From Patescibacteria group bacterium (GTDB lineage: Bacteria > Patescibacteriota > Minisyncoccia > Minisyncoccales > CG1-02-41-26), in NCBI GenBank assembly GCA_018830365.1, contig JAHJSK010000055.1, positions 1 to 5,307 on the forward strand: a stretch of 5,307 nt of DNA. Direction: 5' to 3'. Shown piece after piece: positions 1 to 5,062 of this stretch. Numbering within the stretch: position 1 is the stretch's first letter; every line of letters begins with the position of its first letter. Below the pieces are notes generated by a model, which saw only the letters and a program-made list of their open reading frames with translations, did not search any database and had not been told where the DNA came from. Made by a program: the position numbers and the translations under genes.

Positions 1-114
1 AAAATCCAATTGCCAACCGCAATCTTTAATGGCTAAATTTAAATTATTGCTGTCTACAAGCACGTAAATTTTTTCTTTTTTATTCTTTATTTCCTTTTTG
101 TTTTTTATATTATT
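1..114 (-). CDS. NYN-domain (PIN-like nuclease, LabA/DUF88-type) protein, N-terminal part
   Basis: The minus-strand frame reads KIYVLVDSNNLNLAIKDCGW and continues past position 1. The hydrophobic strand followed by D-S-N-N (Asp codon at 52-54) matches the first strand and first acidic active-site residue of NYN domains, a PIN-like fold that usually cleaves RNA in a metal-dependent way. Only about 38 codons are visible, so the remaining catalytic acids cannot be checked. The frame is closed by TAA at 115-117, and no ATG lies between that stop and the domain. GTG at 61-63 would remove the start of the first strand. The lysine-rich lead-in is an 18-nt imperfect duplication encoding IKNKKE twice with only synonymous differences, which suggests the lead-in is translated, perhaps from a rare ATA or ATT start. 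The family call is fairly secure; the start is not. Confidence 0.6.
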
Positions 115-119
115 TTATT

Positions 120-125
120 ATTGTA
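120..125 (-). promoter_or_regulatory. Possible -10 box (TACAAT) for the NYN gene
   Basis: On the minus strand TACAAT matches five of six bases of the TATAAT consensus and lies just upstream of the NYN reading frame. No convincing -35 box is visible 16-18 nt upstream. If it is used, transcription would begin around 111-114, almost at the first codon of the open frame, so the message would be nearly leaderless. This is a weak call. Confidence 0.18.
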
Positions 126-140
126 TCGGAAAGTGTTTAT

Positions 141-177
141 CCCTCACCTTTTTTTCTTAAATGAAAAAAGGTGAGGG
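141..177. repeat. Perfect 14-bp inverted repeat (hairpin)
   Basis: CCCTCACCTTTTTT (141-154) pairs perfectly with AAAAAAGGTGAGGG (164-177) around a 9-nt loop. It lies between the 3' end of the hydrolase gene and the NYN gene. It could end transcription, but on the minus strand, where the neighbouring genes lie, the stem is followed by ATAAACAC and not by a U-tract. On the + strand it is followed by ATTTGTTTT, but no + strand gene is visible upstream. It is therefore listed as a repeat. Confidence 0.8.
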
Positions 178-212
178 ATTTGTTTTGAAAGCAAATTGAG
201 ATGTTTGAGTTC

Positions 213-267
213 ACCCTGTTAAATGCCCTGAAGGGCAATTCGCCAAAGGCGAATTATTTAACAGGGT
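213..267. repeat. Palindromic element with perfect three-way-junction geometry
   Basis: A 12-bp outer stem (ACCCTGTTAAAT at 213-224 with its complement at 256-267) encloses two hairpins laid end to end. The first is GCCC-TGAA-GGGC (225-236). The second is AATTCGCC-AAA-GGCGAATT (237-255). Every base outside the two small loops is paired and there are no unpaired bases at the junction. This is far from chance and typical of a folded RNA or a mobile palindromic unit. There is no T-tract, so it does not look like a standard terminator. The same architecture with different sequence occurs at 3524-3572. Confidence 0.85.
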
Positions 268-292
268 AAATTAAAGCGTTCCACTACCGCGT

Positions 293-316
293 CCCCGCTT
301 CGCCCGCGAAGCGGGG
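293..316. repeat. GC-rich hairpin, 10-bp perfect stem
   Basis: CCCCGCTTCG (293-302) pairs with CGAAGCGGGG (307-316) around a 4-nt loop. The right arm and what follows, GCGGGGCGAG (311-320), recur exactly at 1104-1113 inside the composite element, so this hairpin seems to belong to the same set of repeat modules. It contrasts sharply with the AT-rich surroundings. Confidence 0.8.
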
Positions 317-327
317 CGAGTCGCCAG

Positions 328-356
328 TGCAATTTTTTTCAGAAGAAAAAATTGCA
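328..356. repeat. Inverted repeat overlapping the stop codon of the hydrolase gene
   Basis: TGCAATTTTTT (328-338) pairs with AAAAAATTGCA (346-356), an 11-bp perfect stem. The TGA stop of the SGNH hydrolase (339-341) is in the loop, so the right arm encodes the last residues, roughly CNFFF. The stem could serve as a 3'-end hairpin, but no U-tract follows it on the minus strand. Confidence 0.7.
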
Positions 357-968
357 TATCTGGTTCTTTATCAAAAAATCTTTTACAATTTTAAAAATTT
401 TCTGATGGCCTTTTGCGTTAGGATGCAACCCGTCATAAAAATCTTTATTATTTAATTTATCAATTATTTCAACAAATAAAAGCTTTTCTTTTTTATTAAC
501 TTTTTTAATAATATTATTGTAAATTTTAACATTTTCTTTATCATAACATTTTCCCGTTGTGCTGGCAGGCAACGGTTTAGTTTCCCCATCATCTCCCTTT
601 GCAATGCCTATAAATATTATCTTGTTGGTGAACTTCTTTGCTTTTTCAATTAATTTCAATAAATTATTTTCAAATTTATCAACTGAAACAGAAGGATTAT
701 CTTTGGTTATTCTATAAAAAGAGTCGTTAATTCCTATGGCAAAAATAATAACATTTGGAACTCTTGCCTTTGCTTCAACATCAATCCTTTTTAAAATACT
801 TTCTGTTGTGTCCCTATCAATGCCCAAATCATATAACTCCAATACGGCTTTTGCGTTCTTGTTTTTCTCTTCAAGATAATTTCTTAATAGATTCGCCCAT
901 CCTACACGAGATGGCAATCCTCTTCCCCATGTAATACTGTCTCCGAAAATACAAATTATTGTTTTCAT
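339..968 (-). CDS. SGNH/GDSL-family hydrolase (esterase/lipase-like)
   Basis: The 209-residue protein has the SGNH blocks in order. FGDSIT at 8-13 holds nucleophile Ser11; Gly49 in YDLGID fits the block II glycine; GIND at 79-82 gives Asn81; YDGLHPN at 178-184 gives the catalytic Asp179 and His182. The family hydrolyses ester bonds in lipids, acylated sugars or peptidoglycan; the substrate cannot be read from the sequence. There is no signal peptide or membrane segment, so it is probably cytoplasmic, and the length is usual for a single-domain member. ATG at 968 places the GDS block near the N-terminus, as is normal. No clear Shine-Dalgarno sequence precedes it. It lies 13 nt after a murI-like remnant on the same strand, so it may once have been its operon partner. 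The last residues are encoded by an inverted repeat. Confidence 0.9.
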   Translation of the reverse strand: MKTIICIFGDSITWGRGLPSRVGWANLLRNYLEEKNKNAKAVLELYDLGIDRDTTESILKRIDVEAKARVPNVIIFAIGINDSFYRITKDNPSVSVDKFENNLLKLIEKAKKFTNKIIFIGIAKGDDGETKPLPASTTGKCYDKENVKIYNNIIKKVNKKEKLLFVEIIDKLNNKDFYDGLHPNAKGHQKIFKIVKDFLIKNQICNFFF

Positions 969-981
969 AATTATTTTCTGC

Positions 982-1086
982 TTATTCTTTAATTAAATTA
1001 ATTTTTATCGGCTTGTTAAAAAACATCTTGGCTGTTTTATTAAAATGAGGACTGAAATCTGTCAGATAATAAAAAATTTTATTTTC
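982..1086 (-). pseudogene. 3' remnant of a gene, possibly glutamate racemase (murI)
   Basis: The minus-strand frame reads KIFYYLTDFSPHFNKTAKMF and continues NKPIKINLIKE to a TAA at 982-984. The pattern [FY]-x-[ST]-D, then a phenylalanine, then A-x-x-F followed by a short strand, fits the C-terminal end of glutamate racemase (D-glutamate supply for peptidoglycan). The match is from memory of the family pattern and covers only about 34 residues. No catalytic residues are present, because everything upstream is replaced by the composite repeat element, and the gene to the right is DUF167. The frame happens to stay open through the repeat to 1206, but the residues encoded there look like repeat-derived sequence, not protein. 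It is probably dead. Confidence 0.4.
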
Positions 1087-1198
1087 AAACAAAGCCCCGA
1101 TTAGCGGGGCGAGCCCGCTTTGACGTAACTCCAGCGAGGCGAGGCTCGCCCGCCAAAGTTTTGCTTCGCAAAATTTAGGCGGGCAAGTGCCGAAAATA
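1080..1198. repeat. Composite GC-rich repeat element, copy A (119 bp)
   Basis: Read on the minus strand the element begins TATTTTCGGCACTTGCC and ends GTTTGAAAATA, so its outermost 7 bp (TATTTTC and GAAAATA) are inverted repeats. Copy B at 5063-5190 has the same two ends and the same core (GCCTCGCCTCGCTGGAG, then a TACG-like tract and AAGCGGG). Between end and core lies a long hairpin at 1148-1184: GCCCGCC with GGCGGGC outside, TTTTGC with GCAAAA inside, TTC loop. Between core and the other end lies a GCCCCG/CGGGGC hairpin at 1094-1110. No target-site duplication is obvious. No protein is encoded, so if it is mobile it moves with borrowed functions. Confidence 0.75.
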
Positions 1199-1230
1199 CA
1201 CCCCAAATGTTTAGGGTTTATTTTTCATTT

Positions 1231-1245
1231 TATTCTATTCTATTC
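1231..1245. repeat. Pentanucleotide tandem repeat (TATTC)3
   Basis: Three perfect TATTC units lie just downstream of the DUF167 stop codon. The rest of 1199-1256 is AT-rich and shows nothing else. Confidence 0.6.
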
Positions 1246-1256
1246 TGCCCTTTTGC

Positions 1257-1475
1257 TTACTTAATTGCAAACACCTTGTTTTTTGAAGAAAATCCTGAAA
1301 CAAAAATAATCTGCGATGTTGCAACTTTAAAATACTTCGCCAATTTTTTAATGATTGCCTGATTTGCTTTTCCTTTTTCCGGCGGCTCTTTTGTCGCCGC
1401 CAAAAAATGATTGTCGTCAATTTTTTCAAATTTTTCCGTTTTTGTTCTTGGTTTTACTTTAACAAAAATTTTCAT
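1257..1475 (-). CDS. DUF167 (YggU-family) protein
   Basis: The 72-residue protein starts MKIFVKVKPRTK and carries the DUF167 signature PPEKGKANQAIIKKLAKYF (about 36-54), then a strand and glycine turn, IIFVSGFSSKNKVFAI. Length and motif order fit the family, a small conserved alpha/beta fold found across bacteria, archaea and eukaryotes whose molecular role is unknown. The ATG at 1475 gives the typical start. Only 10 nt separate it from the stop codon of the helicase gene upstream, with no clear ribosome binding site in between, so translation is probably coupled to the helicase on a shared transcript. Other frames over this region are shadows. Confidence 0.88.
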   Translation of the reverse strand: MKIFVKVKPRTKTEKFEKIDDNHFLAATKEPPEKGKANQAIIKKLAKYFKVATSQIIFVSGFSSKNKVFAIK

Positions 1476-1485
1476 GCACGCTGTT

Positions 1486-4400
1486 TTATCTTTTCGCGGA
1501 ATCGCAGATATTTTTAAAATCGCAAAAAGCGCATTGCCAGCCCGATGTCGGCTTAAAATCGCTGATTTTTATTTTCTCTATTTCCGCTATTATTTTTTCT
1601 TTTATTTTTATTTTTTCCGCTTCTGTTCCTAAAAACGATTTTTTCTCTCCATTGTTAAGATAATGGTAAGTTAGTTTTTTGGGGTTTAATTTAAAAACTT
1701 CTTCTGCTGCAAGCTGGTAAATCAATAATTGCTCTTTGTCTTCAAGAGCAAGATTGTCTTTAGCTGTCCCAGTTTTGTAGTCCAAAATTTCCACTCCATC
1801 GATTGTTTTATCAATGCGGTCAATCACGCCGTATAAAGTATGCTCCCTTATTTTTAAATTAAAAGGCATTTCCAACGCAATATCATTATTAATCCTTAAA
1901 ATTTTCGGGGGGTTTTTCAAAAATTCTTCGTAAAAATCTTTTATTATTTTTTTGCCCAGTTTATAATATTCATCTTTCTGAATTTTACTTTCATACCACT
2001 CGTCAAGCCATTTTTTTTCATAAATTTCTTTAAGCAAATCAAAGCTTAAAATATCTCCTTTTTTCTTTCCTTTGCCCGCAATTTGCTGGCTTGTTTTATC
2101 CTCTTTAAATCCGAATAAATTTTTTTGTTGACTTTCGCCGAGTTTTTGCGCGTATTTTAGAAAATCATACAAAACAGCATGCATTGTTTTGCCGAACGAA
2201 AAAACCGCTTTGCCCTTTATCGGAATTTTTAAAATAAAATTAAATTTGTATTGCAAGGGACATTTTTCAAAAGCAGCTAATTGCGAAAAAGAAAATCGTT
2301 CGGGCAAAAAACTCAATTCTACTTTGTTTTTTATTCTAATCAAACTCGGTTTTTTCCCAAGCAATTCACTTGAACTTCGCCTCTCAATCTTTGAGTTTTG
2401 AGTTTTGAGTTTTGAGTTTTGAGTTTCGTTCCCGTATCCCATTTCCATTAAAAATCTTGACAACTTCTTTTTCCTCGCTCCTCCATAATCTTCCGCAGAA
2501 GTGAAGTAAAGTTCTTTTTTAGCTCGGGTCATTGCCACATAGCAAAGCCTTCTTTCTTCCTGCAAATGCGCGTCGCCTGTTGGTTTTATGTCTTTAATTA
2601 AATCTTCTGGCAACTCAATTGATTCTCCTCGACTAATACAGGGAAATCTTTTGTCAACCATGTTAACAATAAAAACATATTTGAATTCCAAACCTTTGGC
2701 TCCGTGGATAGTCATCACCTTAACCATTTCAGGCCCTTGTTCAGGGTCAAATTCTAATTTTCCCTGCTCCCCGGATTCCTGCTCTAAAATTATTTCTTCC
2801 ATAAAATTTTTTAATGTCGGGTCCAGCGCGCTTTGTTCAAATGTTTTGATTCTTTTATAAAATTGATTCAGTAAATCAATTTGCTCTTTGCCATTGCGAG
2901 AAAAATTTTGTTGCGAAAAATTATTGTCTTTTTCAATTAAATATCTCAAATAACCTGAATCCTCCAAAAAACTAATGAATAATTCGGAAACTGCTTTCTC
3001 CCTTGCCATTAAGCTGTGTTTTTTTATAATGCCTAAAATAAAAGTTATTTTTTCCCGGCCATAAAAAGAAATTCCCGGAACCAAAACAAGCTCTTGAATT
3101 GTCTCATAAAGCGATTTTGTTTTTTTGTGGCTATATTGCGTAAGTTTTATTATGTCTTCGTATGGAATTTTTAAAAATAATAGGTTTAAAATTCTGTAGA
3201 CCGAAGGACTTTCGTGATAATTGTCTAAAAGTTTAAAATAAGAAATAACATCTAAAATACAGGGCTGGGAATAAAGCCCGCGGGAGGCCAAAAATTGATA
3301 AGGAATTTGCGCCCTTTCCAGCGCCTTGATAAATGGACTTGCCGCGTCATTCGCCCTGACTAAAATGGCAAAATCGCTGCAATTTGCTTTTTTGTCTTTT
3401 TTTAAAATTTCCAAAATTTTTTTAATTGTTTCCGCAACTTCTTGATTTAAAGTGTTGGCATGTATATGTTCTATCGCGCCGATTTCTTTTTTTTGAGCTA
3501 TTAATTTTTTATTTATTTTACTTGCCCCCACGCCAAAACTTTTTGGCGTGAGCTCGTGAAGCGAGCTGGGGCTTGCGCATTCAAGCCGATCAGGATTGTT
3601 TGCTTTTATAAATTTGTACGCCAGATCAAGAATATTTTGCTGGGAACGATAATTTTTAATCAAAGAAATTTGTTTAGCTTTTGGAAAATCTTTATTAAAT
3701 TGAATGATATTATTGAAAGACGCGCCGCGAAATTTATAGATGGACTGATCATCGTCCGCGCAAACAGTCAGATTATTGTTCGGCATGGCTAACATTTTTA
3801 TCAATTCGTATTGCGCCCAGTTTGTGTCCTGAAATTCATCAACCAAAATGTATTTAAATTTTTCTTGATATTTTTTCAAAATCAGCGGCCTTTCTCGGAA
3901 TAGTTTTAAGCAATAGTTTATCAAGTCGCCAAAATCCAAACAGTTATTTTCCAAAAGCAATTTCTGATAAATATGATAAGCGTTAGCAACTTCAATAATC
4001 CTTTGTGTTTCATCTTTTTCCGGGCAATCATCTCTTGTTTTTAATTTATCAGCGTATTCCAAGTAATCCTTTGGCTCAATTCCCTGGTCCTTGCAATGAG
4101 AAAAATGGGAAATCAACGCTTGAATAAATTTTGTCGGATTTCCCAATGGCTTGTAATAATCAAGATCTAATTTGTCCAGATTTTGACGGAGCAAAAGCCA
4201 TGCCCCGGTTTGGTCTAAAATTTTAAAATCAGCGGGCAAGCCAATATCCAAAGCATGCTCTTTTAAAGCCCTTTCGCAAAAAGAATGGAAAGTTAAAATC
4301 CACAAATCCGCGTAGCCCAATGGTAAAAGTTTGTCCACTCTTTCTTCCATTTCATTCGCGGCTTTGTCGGTAAAAGTAACAGCTAAAATTTCTTCGGGTT

Positions 4401-4584
4401 TCACCACGCCGTAGCTTTCAGCGGAGGCGGGCTTCACCACGCCTTTTTCAATTAAATAAACAATTCTTTGAGTAATAACTGTGGTTTTTCCTGTGCCAGC
4501 GCCGGCAACAATCAAAAGCGGTCCATTTTTATGGATCACGGCTTGTCTCTGCTCTTTGTTTAGTTTTGTTAAATCTAAGGACAT
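1486..4584 (-). CDS. UvrD/PcrA-type SF1 helicase fused to a RecB-family (PD-(D/E)XK) Fe-S nuclease
   Basis: A 1032-residue DNA helicase-nuclease, numbered from ATG 4584. SF1A motifs are complete: Q motif LNKEQRQAV 8-16; Walker A GAGTGKT 28-34 (Lys33); Ia VTFTDKAANEM about 69-79; II LVDEFQDT about 247-254; III ADDDQSIYKFRGA about 276-288; IV NYRSQ about 311-315; V TIHGAKGLEF about 625-634; VI CYVAMTRAKKEL about 681-692. The nuclease follows: His802 in GKTMHAVL, Asp922 in GVIDRID, Asp935-x-Lys937 in LDYKTG, Gln952-x3-Tyr956. Cys775, 1018, 1021 and 1027 (C-x2-C-x5-C at the end) fit the iron-sulfur staple of AddB/AdnB nucleases. The overall plan resembles actinobacterial AdnA/AdnB; a role in end resection or foreign-DNA degradation is inferred. 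ATG 4584 places the Q motif at the usual distance. An in-frame TTG at 4656 would add 24 residues encoded by repeats. Repeat-derived insertions lie at about 48-63, 337-355 and 720-740. Confidence 0.92.
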   Translation of the reverse strand: MSLDLTKLNKEQRQAVIHKNGPLLIVAGAGTGKTTVITQRIVYLIEKGVVKPASAESYGVVKPEEILAVTFTDKAANEMEERVDKLLPLGYADLWILTFHSFCERALKEHALDIGLPADFKILDQTGAWLLLRQNLDKLDLDYYKPLGNPTKFIQALISHFSHCKDQGIEPKDYLEYADKLKTRDDCPEKDETQRIIEVANAYHIYQKLLLENNCLDFGDLINYCLKLFRERPLILKKYQEKFKYILVDEFQDTNWAQYELIKMLAMPNNNLTVCADDDQSIYKFRGASFNNIIQFNKDFPKAKQISLIKNYRSQQNILDLAYKFIKANNPDRLECASPSSLHELTPKSFGVGASKINKKLIAQKKEIGAIEHIHANTLNQEVAETIKKILEILKKDKKANCSDFAILVRANDAASPFIKALERAQIPYQFLASRGLYSQPCILDVISYFKLLDNYHESPSVYRILNLLFLKIPYEDIIKLTQYSHKKTKSLYETIQELVLVPGISFYGREKITFILGIIKKHSLMAREKAVSELFISFLEDSGYLRYLIEKDNNFSQQNFSRNGKEQIDLLNQFYKRIKTFEQSALDPTLKNFMEEIILEQESGEQGKLEFDPEQGPEMVKVMTIHGAKGLEFKYVFIVNMVDKRFPCISRGESIELPEDLIKDIKPTGDAHLQEERRLCYVAMTRAKKELYFTSAEDYGGARKKKLSRFLMEMGYGNETQNSKLKTQNSKIERRSSSELLGKKPSLIRIKNKVELSFLPERFSFSQLAAFEKCPLQYKFNFILKIPIKGKAVFSFGKTMHAVLYDFLKYAQKLGESQQKNLFGFKEDKTSQQIAGKGKKKGDILSFDLLKEIYEKKWLDEWYESKIQKDEYYKLGKKIIKDFYEEFLKNPPKILRINNDIALEMPFNLKIREHTLYGVIDRIDKTIDGVEILDYKTGTAKDNLALEDKEQLLIYQLAAEEVFKLNPKKLTYHYLNNGEKKSFLGTEAEKIKIKEKIIAEIEKIKISDFKPTSGWQCAFCDFKNICDSAKR
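2393..2426. repeat. Heptanucleotide tandem array in the helicase-nuclease linker
   Basis: Nearly five copies of GAGTTTT (minus strand AAAACTC) lie inside the helicase gene and encode TQNSKLK then TQNSKIE (residues about 721-734). The array falls between motif VI and the nuclease domain. Because 7 is not a multiple of 3, gain or loss of one unit would shift the frame. A related heptamer (ATTCAAA) occurs upstream of the gene at 4651-4678. Confidence 0.85.
3521..3576. repeat. In-frame palindromic insertion in the helicase gene, three-way-junction geometry
   Basis: Outer stem GCCCC (3524-3528) with GGGGC (3568-3572) encloses CACGCCAAAA-CT-TTTTGGCGTG (3529-3550, 10 bp perfect) and AGCTCG-TGAAG-CGAGCT (3551-3567, 6 bp), with no unpaired base at the junction. 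CTTGC at 3521-3525 and again at 3572-3576 could be a short target duplication. It encodes ASPSSLHELTPKSFGVGAS (residues about 337-355) between NNPDRLE and KINKKL, after motif IV, where related helicases have a variable loop. No stop or frameshift results. Confidence 0.75.
4395..4443. repeat. 33-bp in-frame duplication/insertion in the helicase gene
   Basis: A 16-bp sequence, CGGGTTTCACCACGCC (4395-4410), recurs as CGGGCTTCACCACGCC (4428-4443), 33 bp apart. It gives the protein GVVKP-ASAESY-GVVKP (residues 48-63), where one GVVKP would be expected between the Walker A helix and motif Ia. The intervening + strand GCCGTAGCTTTCAGCG closely resembles GCCGTAGCTCCAGCG in the core of the composite element at 5063-5190. 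Confidence 0.75.
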
Positions 4585-4590
4585 GGAATA

Positions 4591-4620
4591 TAGCTTGTAG
4601 CTTTTTAGCTTGTAGCTTTT
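4591..4620. repeat. Perfect 15-bp tandem duplication in the helicase leader
   Basis: TAGCTTGTAGCTTTT occurs at 4591-4605 and again at 4606-4620. It ends only 6 nt from the preferred helicase ATG and occupies the place of a ribosome binding site; no Shine-Dalgarno sequence is visible. It would encode KSYKL twice if the upstream TTG were used as start. Confidence 0.85.
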
Positions 4621-4650
4621 ATAAGGGAATTGCGAATAGGGTTGCAATTT

Positions 4651-4678
4651 ATTCAAAATTCAAAATTCATAATTCATT
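4651..4678. repeat. AT-rich heptamer repeat (ATTCAAA-like, four units)
   Basis: Units ATTCAAA, ATTCAAA, ATTCATA and ATTCATT follow one another with a 7-bp period in the helicase upstream region. ATTCAAA differs by one base from the minus-strand unit ACTCAAA of the array at 2393-2426. Confidence 0.65.
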
Positions 4679-4689
4679 TTTTAATCACA

Positions 4690-4777
4690 CTTGATTATAG
4701 AGGGCATTAGCCCTATATAATCTGCGCTCACTCGGAAATGAAATTTTAATTTCATTTCGCTCACTCGCTTGATTATA
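4690..4777. repeat. Small palindromic element with nested direct repeats
   Basis: CTTGATTATA at 4690-4699 and 4768-4777 flanks a segment with AGGGC-ATTA-GCCCT (4701-4714) and the perfect hairpin GAAATGAAATT-TT-AATTTCATTTC (4735-4758). The latter is itself bracketed by CGCTCACTCG at 4725-4734 and 4758-4767. The 10-bp outer repeat may be a target duplication. The element lies upstream of the helicase gene. Confidence 0.65.
4694..4699 (-). promoter_or_regulatory. Possible -10 box (TATAAT) for the helicase-DUF167 transcript
   Basis: A perfect TATAAT on the minus strand lies about 110 bp upstream of the helicase ATG. No good -35 hexamer is visible at 16-18 nt. It is part of the 10-bp direct repeat, and a second TATAAT on the minus strand occurs at 4772-4777. 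In AT-rich DNA this is only suggestive. Confidence 0.3.
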
Positions 4778-4782
4778 ATATC

Positions 4783-4814
4783 AAAAAAATAGCCCGCGTA
4801 AAAGAGACACGGGC
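4783..4814 (-). terminator. Rho-independent terminator, minus strand
   Basis: Read on the minus strand, GCCCGTGT pairs with ACGCGGGC (8 bp including one G-U wobble) around a 7-nt loop, followed directly by TATTTTTTT. The wobble pairs only in the minus-strand RNA, which supports this orientation. It would end a transcript arriving from the right and insulate the helicase gene. Confidence 0.75.
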
Positions 4815-5062
4815 CTGCCATTTCTAAATAGTTTTTATAAAAAAAGGATAGAAAGGAAAAAATCTTTCAATTTCAGATGTCGGAAACAATTGAGATAGTT
4901 CCTAATCTAAAATCTATAAATTTTTTTCAAACTCTCCTAGGTTGAGTTTTTCTGAACTCGTTCAAAAAAAACTCGATCCTTCACTTACCTAATTGGCAAA
5001 GACTTCCCCAATAAGCTCTTCATTCATATGCCTTAGAAATTCTGTCACTAATGTCTGGGGCA
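4815..5062. other. Unassigned stretch between terminator and composite element
   Basis: No convincing gene is seen. On the minus strand a 24-codon frame (4989-5063) reads MPQTLVTEFLRHMNEELIGE then VFAN and a TAG. It lacks a ribosome binding site, and its start lies at the end of the composite element, so it could be the tail of a truncated gene or meaningless. The stretch also has competing hairpins at 4929-4974. Because a strong minus-strand terminator follows, a small untranslated RNA is possible, but I recognise no known RNA. Confidence 0.3.
4929..4974. repeat. Mutually exclusive hairpins
   Basis: AAACTC (4929-4934) can pair with GAGTTT (4944-4949). The same GAGTTTTT (4944-4951) can instead pair with AAAAACTC (4967-4974, 8 bp). 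The two folds compete, as in attenuators, but there is no gene context to support regulation. Confidence 0.4.

Noticed and set aside
141..177. Terminator for the hydrolase gene
   Set aside because: There is no U-tract after the stem on the minus strand.
982..1206. A 74-codon minus-strand open frame as an intact gene
   Set aside because: Its first half is repeat-element sequence and its start is a TTG at the element edge; only the last 34 or so codons look like protein.
1235..1429. Minus-strand frame overlapping DUF167
   Set aside because: Shadow of the DUF167 gene, which has a clear family signature in the other frame.
2393..2426. CRISPR-like array
   Set aside because: The units are 7 bp with no spacers; no CRISPR repeats exist anywhere in the window.
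4585..4656. N-terminal extension of the helicase from TTG 4656
   Set aside because: It is encoded by a tandem duplication, uses a weak start codon and adds nothing expected for the family; ATG 4584 fits better.
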